A DNA stretch of 64,000 nucleotides, taken from assembly GCF_024666595.1 (NCBI RefSeq), contig NZ_CP088296.1, positions 434,001-498,000 of the forward strand. The letters run 5' to 3'. Shown piece by piece: positions 45,419 through 54,135 of this stretch. The notes beneath the pieces were generated by a model that saw only the letters and a program-made list of their open reading frames with translations, made no database searches and had not been told where the DNA came from. The DNA comes from Sphingomonas sp. J315 (lineage in GTDB: Bacteria > Pseudomonadota > Alphaproteobacteria > Sphingomonadales > Sphingomonadaceae). Both the position numbers and the translations under genes were made by a program. Every line of letters begins with the position of its first letter. Positions within the stretch are counted from its first letter, which is position 1.

Positions 45419-45481
45419 AAACCCGCCATAGCGCGCGCCGATCCCCTCGCAAAGCGGCGACCTTTCGCCTATATGGCGACG

Positions 45482-46309
45482 ATGACCGAGTATGTTGCCG
45501 TAACCGCCGACACCAATTTCGCCCGCGACGGGGCGATCAAACTCTATGGCCCCGACGGGTTCACCGGGATGCGCGCCGCGGGCAAACTCGCCGCCGAGAT
45601 TCTCGACGCGCTCGTGCCGCATGTCGTGCCGGGCGTGACAACCGCGGAACTCGACGATTTCGTCCGTCAGCGCATGCTCGACGGCGGCGCGGTACCCGCG
45701 ACGCTCGGCTATCGCGGCTACACGCACAGTTGCTGCATCAGCATCAACCATGTTGTCTGCCACGGCATTCCGGGGCCGAAGACGCTCAAGGACGGCGACA
45801 TCGTCAATATCGACGTGACGCCCCTGCTCGATGGCTGGCACGGCGACACCAGCCGCATGTACCTCGTCGGCGACGTTCCGTTGAAGGCGCGCCGCCTGGT
45901 CGACGTCACCTATGAATGCCTGATGATCGGCATCGAGATGGCGAAGCCCGGCAATACGATGGGCGATATCGGCCACGCCATTCAGCGCCATGCCGAAAAG
46001 CATCGCTACGGCGTCGTGCGCGATTTCTGCGGCCACGGCCTTGGCCGCGTGTTCCACGACGCGCCCGAAGTCGTCCATGTCGGCCGCCCCGGCACTGGCC
46101 CAGAGCTGCGTCCCGGCATGTTTTTCACGATCGAACCGATGATCAACATCGGCCGCCCCGATGTGAAGCTGCTCGACGATGGCTGGACGGCGGTAACCCG
46201 CGACCGTTCGCTCTCGGCGCAGTTCGAACATTCGATCGGCATCACCGAGACCGGCTGCGAAATCTTCACGCAATCGCCCACCGGCCGCCACAACCCGCCC
46301 TACGCCTGA
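45482..46309 (+). CDS. map: Methionine aminopeptidase, type I
   Basis: Removes the initiator Met from nascent proteins. 275 residues with the five metal ligands in GDIVNIDVTPLLDGWHGDTS (two Asp), CGHGLGRVFHDAP (His) and FTIEPMIN and FEHSIGIT (Glu). ATG 45482 gives MTEYVAVTAD; ATG 45473 three codons earlier is possible. No SEC-C extension. Followed one base later by a small DNA-binding gene. Confidence 0.93.
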   Translation: MTEYVAVTADTNFARDGAIKLYGPDGFTGMRAAGKLAAEILDALVPHVVPGVTTAELDDFVRQRMLDGGAVPATLGYRGYTHSCCISINHVVCHGIPGPKTLKDGDIVNIDVTPLLDGWHGDTSRMYLVGDVPLKARRLVDVTYECLMIGIEMAKPGNTMGDIGHAIQRHAEKHRYGVVRDFCGHGLGRVFHDAPEVVHVGRPGTGPELRPGMFFTIEPMINIGRPDVKLLDDGWTAVTRDRSLSAQFEHSIGITETGCEIFTQSPTGRHNPPYA

Positions 46310-46310
46310 C

Positions 46311-46493
46311 ATGGCGGACGGCAAGTTCGAACGTCACCGCCAGCCCTGGCGGCAGGACGAGATCCAGAAGCTGCACACGCTGGCGAAGAAGGGCATGGCG
46401 CTCAAGGCCATCGCCAAGGCGCTGACCCGCAGCGAGGAATCGGTCAAGGACCGCGCCAAGGAAGACGGCCTGTCGATCGCGAAATTGCGTTAG
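46311..46493 (+). CDS. Small SANT/Myb-like helical protein
   Basis: 60 residues. RQDEIQKLHTLAKKGMALKA and IAKALTRSEESVKDRAKEDG have the helical pattern of a SANT/Myb-type DNA-binding unit. The ATG lies one base after the map stop, so the gene is translationally linked to map. Function unknown; conserved as a map neighbour is an expectation, not shown. Confidence 0.6.
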   Translation: MADGKFERHRQPWRQDEIQKLHTLAKKGMALKAIAKALTRSEESVKDRAKEDGLSIAKLR

Positions 46494-46515
46494 CGCTTCG
46501 GCCCAAATCCCCAAT

Positions 46516-46622
46516 CGTCACCCCGGCCTTGTGCCGGGGTCCACTGTGCCGCACATCCGGCGCTTGAGCCTCTCGCTTCGCGCCTGACGCCCGGTGGACC
46601 CCGGCACAGGGCCGGGGTGACC
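46516..46622. repeat. Long inverted repeat pair (CCCCGGC type)
   Basis: GTCACCCCGGCCTTGTGCCG with GGGTCCAC at the left and GTGGACCCCGGCACAGGGCC with GGGGTGACC at the right; near-perfect inverted copies about 107 bases long overall. Same family as 29818-29940 and 33912-33935. Confidence 0.9.
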
Positions 46623-46626
46623 AAAT

Positions 46627-47823
46627 TTGGGAAGCGCCGTCCTGAATACCCCCTCCTCCTACGACGCCATCATCCTCGGCGCCGGCGCAGCCGGCCTGAT
46701 GTGCGCGCTCACCGCAGGCCAGCGCGGCCGCCGCATCCTGCTGATCGACCACGCCGATCAGGTCGGGAAGAAGATCCTGATCTCCGGCGGTGGACGCTGC
46801 AATTTCACCAATTTGGGTATAGCCCCCAACCGCTACCTCTCCGCCAACCCGCATTTCGCCAAGTCCGCGCTGCGCCGCTACACCCAGCACGACTTCATCG
46901 ATCTGGTCGACCGGCACCGCATCGCCTGGCACGAAAAGACATTGGGCCAGCTGTTCTGCGACGGCAGCGCGAAACAGATCGTCGCGATGCTGCTCGACGA
47001 ATGCGACAAGGGCGGAGTCGAGGTCGCGCTCGGCCACCCGGTCAACGACGTCAGCCACGCCGATGGCAGCTATCGCGTCACCATCGGCGACCGCACCGCC
47101 ACCGCCCCTGCGCTCGTCATCGCCACCGGCGGCCCGTCGATCCCGAAGATGGGCGCGACCGGCTTCGCCTATGACCTCGCGCGCAAGTTCGGGCTCAAGG
47201 TGGTCGAGCCGCGCCCAGCGCTTGTCCCCCTAACGCTCGGCGGCGACGAGGTGCTGTTCCGTGAACTCTCCGGCGTCGCCGCGCCGGTGGCTGCGCGCGC
47301 CGGAAAAACCAGTTTCCACGAAGCCGCCCTGTTCACCCATCGCGGCCTGTCCGGCCCGGCGATCCTCCAGATCAGTTCCTATTGGCGCCACGGTCAGCCG
47401 GTCGAGATCGACTTCCTCCCTGACCGCGCCCCCGGCTGGCTCACCGACGCCAAGCGCGCCGCCCCGCGCACCACCCTGCGCAAGCTGCTCGGCGACGCCC
47501 TGCCCAACCGCCTCGCCGACACGCTCGCCGAGCAACTGGCGCTCGACGGAGAACTCCAGTCCGCCGCCGACAAGCGCCTCGCCGAAGCCGAACGCCGCCT
47601 GTCCGCCTGGACCTTCCACCCAAACGGAACCGAGGGCTATGCCAAGGCCGAGGTCACCATCGGCGGGATCAGCACCGCCGACCTCTCCTCGCAAACCATG
47701 GAGGCCCGCGCCGTGCCCGGCCTCTACGCGATCGGCGAAGGGGTCGACGTCACCGGTTGGCTCGGCGGCTATAACTTCCAATGGGCATGGTCGAGCGGCT
47801 GGGCGGCGGGGCAAGCGATCTGA
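46627..47823 (+). CDS. HI0933/YhiN-family FAD flavoprotein
   Basis: 398 residues with an FAD-binding GAGAAGLMCALTAGQRGRR motif at about residues 18-36, KKILISGGGRCNFTN, and the end motif GLYAIGEGVDVTGWLGGYNF. NAD(P)/FAD-dependent oxidoreductase of unknown substrate; family members have been linked to several functions without agreement. The repeat at 46516-46622 ends 5 bases before the TTG 46627 start, which is rare and uncertain. Confidence 0.85.
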   Translation: MGSAVLNTPSSYDAIILGAGAAGLMCALTAGQRGRRILLIDHADQVGKKILISGGGRCNFTNLGIAPNRYLSANPHFAKSALRRYTQHDFIDLVDRHRIAWHEKTLGQLFCDGSAKQIVAMLLDECDKGGVEVALGHPVNDVSHADGSYRVTIGDRTATAPALVIATGGPSIPKMGATGFAYDLARKFGLKVVEPRPALVPLTLGGDEVLFRELSGVAAPVAARAGKTSFHEAALFTHRGLSGPAILQISSYWRHGQPVEIDFLPDRAPGWLTDAKRAAPRTTLRKLLGDALPNRLADTLAEQLALDGELQSAADKRLAEAERRLSAWTFHPNGTEGYAKAEVTIGGISTADLSSQTMEARAVPGLYAIGEGVDVTGWLGGYNFQWAWSSGWAAGQAI

Positions 47824-47918
47824 CTGCCCGCCGTTCTGACGCCTTTTCCGACACTTGCCCGATTTCGACCGTTGCCGCTCCCGCCCCCCGCTGCCACAAG
47901 GCCCGGCGGGAGGATCGC

Positions 47919-49899
47919 ATGCGTCACACCATCCTGGCCCTCGGCCTGCTGATCGTCACTCCCGCCTTTGCGCAGGACGCGCCGGCCACCCCCCCGACCC
48001 AGCTCCCTGCGATTCCGCCCGAAGCTCAGGCCCGCGCCGACGCGCTCCTGATCCGCGCTGCCGAACACCTCATCGCCGGCCGCCGCGCCGATGCCGCACC
48101 CTTGGTCCGTGAAGCTCTCACCCTCGCCGGCCCCGCCGACGACGTCCGCGCAGCTGCAAGGACAGACCCAGTTCGAAATCTATTCCCGCTGGCTCGAAGC
48201 CCGCAGCACCGCGATGAAGGCGCGCGACTTCGCAACCTTCGCCCGCTGGACGTGGCTGACCGCCGCCTATCGCATGAAGGGCGCAGCGGAGCGCACGACC
48301 GCAACCGGCCCGGTCGAGCTCGACGATATCGACGACCTGTTCTTCATGACCTACGGCCTCGTTCTCGCGGGCGAAGAGCAGCGCGCTACGGCCTTCCTCG
48401 CACCCTTCATCGCCGCGCCCGACCCTGCCTTCGAAACCGCCTTCGCCAAGGACATGGCGCAGCGCGCGGTCAGCGTTCAGAGCTGGGGCGGGCAGGACAA
48501 ACCCCGCGCCGCGCGTCTCGTCGCCTTCGCCATCGCCGCCTTCGACCGCCCGGCCGCCCGCGCGCCCGACGCAGTCCGCGACCTCTACCGCGTTCAGGGC
48601 GTCATCCTGCGCACCGCCGGAGACTTTGCCGGTGCCCGCGCCGCCTATGCCAAGGCCCGCAAGCCCGGCACCCCGCCCGACGACGCCGAACTCGCCCTGA
48701 TGTTCGCGATGGGAGACGTCGATGACGGCATCCGCGCCGTCCAGCAACTGGTCGGCGACAGCCCGGGCAGCGCCCTGTCGCGCTCCGCCGCCGACCGGCT
48801 GGTCGAGATCGCCGGCCAGACCGGCAGCGGCAACGCCGCCACCATCGCGATCTATGAGCGCGTCTGGCCGGTCTATCTCCGCCTGCTCAAATTCGACGAC
48901 CTCAAGCTCCAGAATGCCGGATCGATCCTCGCCAACCTCTATATCGAGACCGGCGACCCCGCCCGCGCCGAACCGATCCTGACCGGCCTGCTCGCCAGCG
49001 CGGAAAAGCGCTGGGGACCGGAATCGAATGGCGCGTTGATGTACGTCCTCGAACTCGCCGCCTCGGTCGAGGCGCAGAACCGGCTGGCGGAGGCGGAACT
49101 GCTCTACCGCCGCATCTGGGCGCTGTCGCTGCGCTACAATAATTACGAGCCGGATGACTCGCGTGAAGCGTTTGAGGGGATCACCCGCACCCTGCTCGCA
49201 CGCGGGCTGGTCGCTGACGCGCTCGCCTTCACCGCCGATGGCATCGCCCGCGTCCGCGCGGCGGGGGAAGAGATCAATGTGTGGCGGCGCATGTTCTACC
49301 TGCTCGCCCGTGCACAGGCGCTGGAGGCATCGGGAGCGCTGGCCGATGCCGAAGCCCATGCGCGCGAGGCGCTCGGCATCGGTGACAGCGACGACAAGAT
49401 GAACATCGCCGCCGCGTTCGACGACCCCAATGTCTATGCCCGCGCCCGCCTCGCCCATCTGCTCGAACGCCAGGGCCGCGCCGCGCAGGGCGAACCGATC
49501 CGCCGCCTGCTGCTCGCGAAGATCGAGGGCAACGACATGATCCCGTGGGAAGGAGAATATCGCACCGAAGCGCTCCGCGCGCTCGCCGCCAATCTGACCA
49601 TGCAGGGCAAGGAGGAAGGCGCACGCCTGTTCGCCGAACGCATCGCCGCCACCACCCGCATCTACGGCACCGACAGCCCGCAATTGCTCGATGTCGCCGA
49701 GCCCTTCGCCCGCGCCCTGCTCCAGTCCGGTCGCCCCGACGCCGCGCTCACCCCCGCCCGCATTGCGCTCGCCGCCCGCACATCAGCCCGCTTCACTGGC
49801 GACGCGGCGCGCGCCAACCTCAGCGACCTCGCCCTCGCCCGCAAACGCACCGAAGCGGCACGGCTGATGGTCGAGGCGGCGTGGAAGGCGAGCCGCTAG
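47919..49899 (+). pseudogene. Exported TPR-repeat protein, frameshifted as sequenced
   Basis: Signal peptide MRHTILALGLLIVTPAFAQ begins the first frame, which has GRRADAAPLVREALTLAGPA; near 48147-48152 the sequence leaves frame and continues (GQTQFEIYSRWLEARS and on) for about 580 residues of helical TPR-like repeats (AFLAPFIAAP, ARAAYAKARKPG, AEPILTGLLASAEKRWG). Joining the two gives about 659 residues. The shift is +1 or -2 in a short CG run, not a homopolymer. ATG 47919 follows GGAGG. Probably a periplasmic scaffold protein. Confidence 0.72.
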
Positions 49900-49906
49900 C
49901 TCCGGC

Positions 49907-51721
49907 TCACTTCACCCCCGCCACCCAATCGTCGATCTTCTTCTCCAGCACCGGCATCGGCAGCGCGCCGGTGTCCAGCACTGCGGCATGGAACCCGCGC
50001 GGGTCGAACTTCGCGCCTAATGCCGCCTTCGCCTTGGCCTTTGCCTTCAGGATCGTGAGCTGGCCGATCTTGTACGACAGTGCCTGTCCCGGCATCGCGA
50101 TGTACCGCTCGACCTCGGCGATCGCGTCGGTCTGCGACATCGGCGAGTTGGTGACCATATACTCGATCGCCCGGTCGCGGCTCCACCCCTTGGCGTGCAG
50201 CCCGCTATCGACCACCAGCCGCATCGCGCGCAGCATCTCGTCGTTGAGGCCGCCCATGCGCTGATACGGCTCCACCGCGACATCCAGTTCGGTGTAGAGC
50301 GTCTCGGCATAGAGCGCCCAGCCCTCGACATAGGCCGTATTCCCACCAAAGCGCATGAAGGCGGGAAGCGCGGCATTCTCCTGCGCCAGGCTGATCTGGA
50401 AATGATGCCCCGGCGCGCCCTCGTGCAGGTACAGCGTCTCCATCCCCCAGGTGTAGCGCGTCGGCAGGTCATAGGCGTTGAAGTAAAAGATGCCCGGCCG
50501 CGACCCGTCGGGCGTGCCCTGCGAATAGCTGCCCGCCGCGTCGGTCTTTTCGCGATATGCCGGGACCGGGCGGATCTCGAGCGGTGCCTTGGGGAGCAGC
50601 GAGAATTGCGTGCCGATCCGCGCATCGACCCGCTTGCCGATCGCCTCATATCCGATGCGCAGCGCGTCGGCGCTCTCGGGCTGGAACCGCTTGTCGGTGC
50701 GTAGATGGGTGAAGAACTCCTGCAGCGTGCCGGTGAACCCGACCTTCGCCTTCTGCGCTTCCATCTCGGTCAGGATGCGCTTGACCTCCGACAGCCCCAG
50801 ATCATGGACGTAATCGGCGGTCAGCGGCAGCGTCGTGTTGCTCTCGATCGCATAGGCATAGAGCGCCGCCCCGCCCGGCAGCGCCGATGTCCCGACGCTC
50901 TCACGCGCGGCGGGGAGATACTCATTGGCCAGGAAGTCGCGGATCTTCTTGTGCGCCGGCACGATCACGTCGCGGACCTGTGCGGCATAGGCCGCCTTCA
51001 GCCGCACCTGGTCCGCCGCCGAAATCCCCTCGGGGAACTTCTTCACCGGGCCGTAAAAGACCGACTCCTCGACCCCCTGCCCGTTCAGATTGTCGAACTG
51101 GCCGATCATGTTGGTGACGACCAGCTTGGGCTGAACGATCCCGCGCTTCATCCCCTCGCGGAACAGGCCGATCACCCGGTCATAGGTCGCCGCATATTGG
51201 GCGTTGCGCTTCAGGTTATTCTCGTAATCCGCCAGCGTCTTGAACGGCGCCGCACCCTCGCCCGATGCGAAGCCGGGGTAGAATGCCTGAAAGCCGGTGA
51301 AATGGTCGATCGGGAGGTATTTGGACACCGCGACCAGCTCGGGCGCAAAACCCTTGAGCGTACGCGTCTGATCCGCCTCGAACACGTCATAGGCGATTTG
51401 GTTGACCTTGGTCAGCTTCGCCCGGTCGATCTTGCGCAGCCCCGCCAGGTCCGCCTCGCTCGCCGCCTTCTCCGCCGCCAGATAGGCGTCGGTATAATAG
51501 GTGCCGAGCTGGTCGGCATAGCGCAGGTCGCCGCGGAACAGCGCCATGATCGGGTTGCGCTTGAGCGACGCCTCGTCGCTCGCATGGAACAGCGCCTTGA
51601 GCTTCGCGTCCTCGGCCCCCTCGCCCGGCAGCGCGGTGGGCGCGGGCTGCTGCTGCGCGACGGCGGGCAGAGCGGAAGCGCCGGCGAGCAGGGCGGCGAG
51701 AACAAGCGGAACAGCGCGCAT
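49907..51721 (-). CDS. DUF885-family exported putative metallopeptidase
   Basis: 604 residues, signal peptide to about residue 23, then the DUF885 fold with the conserved HEGAPGHH motif (zinc-like ligands in the family) and YVEGWALYAETLY. Proteins of this family are thought to be metal-dependent peptidases; substrate unknown. Convergent with the TPR gene, only 7 bases between the stops. Confidence 0.85.
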   Translation of the reverse strand: MRAVPLVLAALLAGASALPAVAQQQPAPTALPGEGAEDAKLKALFHASDEASLKRNPIMALFRGDLRYADQLGTYYTDAYLAAEKAASEADLAGLRKIDRAKLTKVNQIAYDVFEADQTRTLKGFAPELVAVSKYLPIDHFTGFQAFYPGFASGEGAAPFKTLADYENNLKRNAQYAATYDRVIGLFREGMKRGIVQPKLVVTNMIGQFDNLNGQGVEESVFYGPVKKFPEGISAADQVRLKAAYAAQVRDVIVPAHKKIRDFLANEYLPAARESVGTSALPGGAALYAYAIESNTTLPLTADYVHDLGLSEVKRILTEMEAQKAKVGFTGTLQEFFTHLRTDKRFQPESADALRIGYEAIGKRVDARIGTQFSLLPKAPLEIRPVPAYREKTDAAGSYSQGTPDGSRPGIFYFNAYDLPTRYTWGMETLYLHEGAPGHHFQISLAQENAALPAFMRFGGNTAYVEGWALYAETLYTELDVAVEPYQRMGGLNDEMLRAMRLVVDSGLHAKGWSRDRAIEYMVTNSPMSQTDAIAEVERYIAMPGQALSYKIGQLTILKAKAKAKAALGAKFDPRGFHAAVLDTGALPMPVLEKKIDDWVAGVK

Positions 51722-51785
51722 CGATTATCCTTGGAGACTGGGTGTGATAGGTGGACATTACACCCACCCCGTCCGCGCGCAAGGC

Positions 51786-51901
51786 TGCACCGCAATCGCG
51801 CAAGCCACGCGCGCATCTGCCCAATTGTTAGGCAGTTGTTAACCCGCGACGGCGGTGTTCCGCGCAATTGCGTCGATCCGCAAACTGGCACGCGCCATGC
51901 A
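51786..51901 (+). promoter_or_regulatory. Sigma-54 promoter and probable NtrC site of glnB
   Basis: CTGGCACG-CGCC-ATGCA at 51885-51901 fits the -24/-12 consensus, with GG and GC exactly 10 bases apart (51887-51888 and 51899-51900). About 85 bases upstream, TGCACC-N5-CGCGCA (51786-51802) resembles the NtrC site TGCACY-N5-GGTGCA, with the second half matching at four of six positions. This is the standard nitrogen-control arrangement for glnBA. Confidence 0.75.
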
Positions 51902-51936
51902 AAGTCGCGCGACAGGGGCGTTCCGCTTGATCGTGA

Positions 51937-52350
<414 letters not shown>

Positions 52351-52480
52351 CACCCCCTGCAGCGCGCCGAATTGACGCACTGCAAAAATTTCACGAAGCT
52401 GCACCGCAGCGCAATATGATTCTCCGCACCCGGTTTCGAACCGAGGCGGACCAGGACAAAACAGAAAGGGCTTGGTTCCA

Positions 52481-53893
52481 ATGGCTAACACCGCCGCCGA
52501 CATTCTGAAGATGGTCAAGGATCAGGAGATCGAATGGATCGACCTGCGCTTCACCGACCCCAAGGGCAAGTGGCAGCACCTCACCATGGTCGCTTCGGTG
52601 ATCGGTGAGGACGAGCTGACCGACGGCCTGATGTTCGACGGTTCGTCGATCGAGGGTTGGAAGGCGATCAACGAATCCGACATGATCCTCAAGCCCGATC
52701 TCGACGCGGTCTGGACCGATCCGTTCAGCGCCACCCCGATGCTGATCCTGGTGTGCGACATCGTCGAACCCTCGACCGGCGAGCTTTATTCGCGCGACCC
52801 GCGCTCGACCGCGAAGCGTTCGGAGGCGTATCTCCAGTCGCTCGGCATCGGCGACACCGTCTATGTCGGCCCGGAAGCCGAATTCTTCATGTTCGACGAC
52901 GTCCGCTTCGAGAACAGCTACTCGACCAGCTATTACGCGATCGACGATGTCGAGCTGCCCGGCAATTCGGGCAAGGAATATGAGAGCGGCAACCTCGGCC
53001 ACCGTCCGCGCGCCAAGGGCGGCTATTTCCCCGTCGCGCCGGTCGACAGCGCGGTCGACATCCGTGGCGAGATGGTCTCGACCATGCTCGAAATGGGCCT
53101 GCCCTGCGACAAGCATCACCACGAAGTCGCCGCGGCGCAGCACGAGCTGGGCCTGACCTTCGGCACGCTGGTGCAGACCGCCGACCGCATGCAGATCTAC
53201 AAATATGTCGTGCATCAGGTCGCCCATGCCTATGGCAAGACCGCGACCTTCATGCCCAAGCCGATCAAGGAAGATAACGGCTCGGGCATGCACACCCACA
53301 TGTCGATCTGGGATAGCGGCAAGCCGCTGTTCGCGGGCAATGGCTATGCCGGCCTCAGCGACATGTGCCTCTACTTCATCGGCGGCGTGATCAAGCACGC
53401 GAAGGCGCTCAACGCCTTCACCAACCCGACCACCAACAGCTACAAGCGCCTGGTCCCGGGCTATGAGGCGCCGGTGCTGCTCGCCTATTCGTCGCGCAAC
53501 CGCTCGGCCTCGTGCCGCATCCCCTATGGCGCAGGCAGCAAGGCGAAGCGCGTCGAGTTCCGCTTCCCCGACGCGCTGGCCAACCCGTATCTCTGCTACG
53601 CCGCGCTGCTGATGGCCGGCCTCGACGGCATCCAGAACAAGATCCATCCGGGCGACCCGATGGACAAGAACCTCTACGATCTGCCGCCTGAGGAGCTGAG
53701 CCTCGTCCCCACCGTCTGCGGCTCGCTGCGCGAAGCGCTCGACAGCCTCGAGGCGGACATGGACTTCCTGCTCAAGGGTGACGTGTTCACCAAGGACCAG
53801 ATCGAGGCCTATGTCGAACTCAAGCGCGGCGACGTCGCGCGCTGGGAAATGACTCCGTCGCCGGTCGAGTACGACATGTACTATTCGGCCTGA
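52481..53893 (+). CDS. glnA: Glutamine synthetase, type I
   Basis: 470 residues, makes glutamine from glutamate and ammonia. Signatures: [31 protein letters not shown], the ATP-binding [38 protein letters not shown] and, near Tyr398, [10 protein letters not shown], the adenylylation site. ATG 52481 is chosen over the in-frame codon three residues earlier. Second gene after glnB; terminated at 53945. Confidence 0.97.
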   Translation: MANTAADILKMVKDQEIEWIDLRFTDPKGKWQHLTMVASVIGEDELTDGLMFDGSSIEGWKAINESDMILKPDLDAVWTDPFSATPMLILVCDIVEPSTGELYSRDPRSTAKRSEAYLQSLGIGDTVYVGPEAEFFMFDDVRFENSYSTSYYAIDDVELPGNSGKEYESGNLGHRPRAKGGYFPVAPVDSAVDIRGEMVSTMLEMGLPCDKHHHEVAAAQHELGLTFGTLVQTADRMQIYKYVVHQVAHAYGKTATFMPKPIKEDNGSGMHTHMSIWDSGKPLFAGNGYAGLSDMCLYFIGGVIKHAKALNAFTNPTTNSYKRLVPGYEAPVLLAYSSRNRSASCRIPYGAGSKAKRVEFRFPDALANPYLCYAALLMAGLDGIQNKIHPGDPMDKNLYDLPPEELSLVPTVCGSLREALDSLEADMDFLLKGDVFTKDQIEAYVELKRGDVARWEMTPSPVEYDMYYSA

Positions 53894-53944
53894 GACGACC
53901 CGTTTCGTCGCCGTCTCGGGGGAGACGGCGCCGGACAGCGAGGA

Positions 53945-53976
53945 CGCCCGGACCTGCGAGGGTCCGGGCGTTTTTC
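53945..53976 (+). terminator. Terminator of glnA
   Basis: CGCCCGGACC and GGTCCGGGCG pair around TGCGAG and run into TTTTT, 52 bases past the glnA stop. A further hairpin, GCCGTCTC/GAGACGGC, lies just before it. Confidence 0.92.
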
Positions 53977-54002
53977 TTGCGCGACACAGCCCCATTCGGT
54001 CG

Positions 54003-54020
54003 CCGTCATGCCATTGTCAC
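54003..54020 (+). promoter_or_regulatory. Candidate Pho box upstream of TonB receptor
   Basis: CCGTCAT-GCCA-TTGTCAC resembles the PhoB direct repeat CTGTCAT-N4-CTGTCAT at 11 of 14 fixed positions. It lies 116 bases before the receptor start and upstream of a phosphatase gene. Match judged by eye. Confidence 0.5.
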
Positions 54021-54135
54021 GCAACCGAAACTGATTGGTCCCTGAACTAACATCCAGATGACATGAGTCGCCCCTAGCGCCCCCCTCGAACGGGTCGCCG
54101 CCACTCCGGCGGGATTCGCATTTCGGGGGACCATC

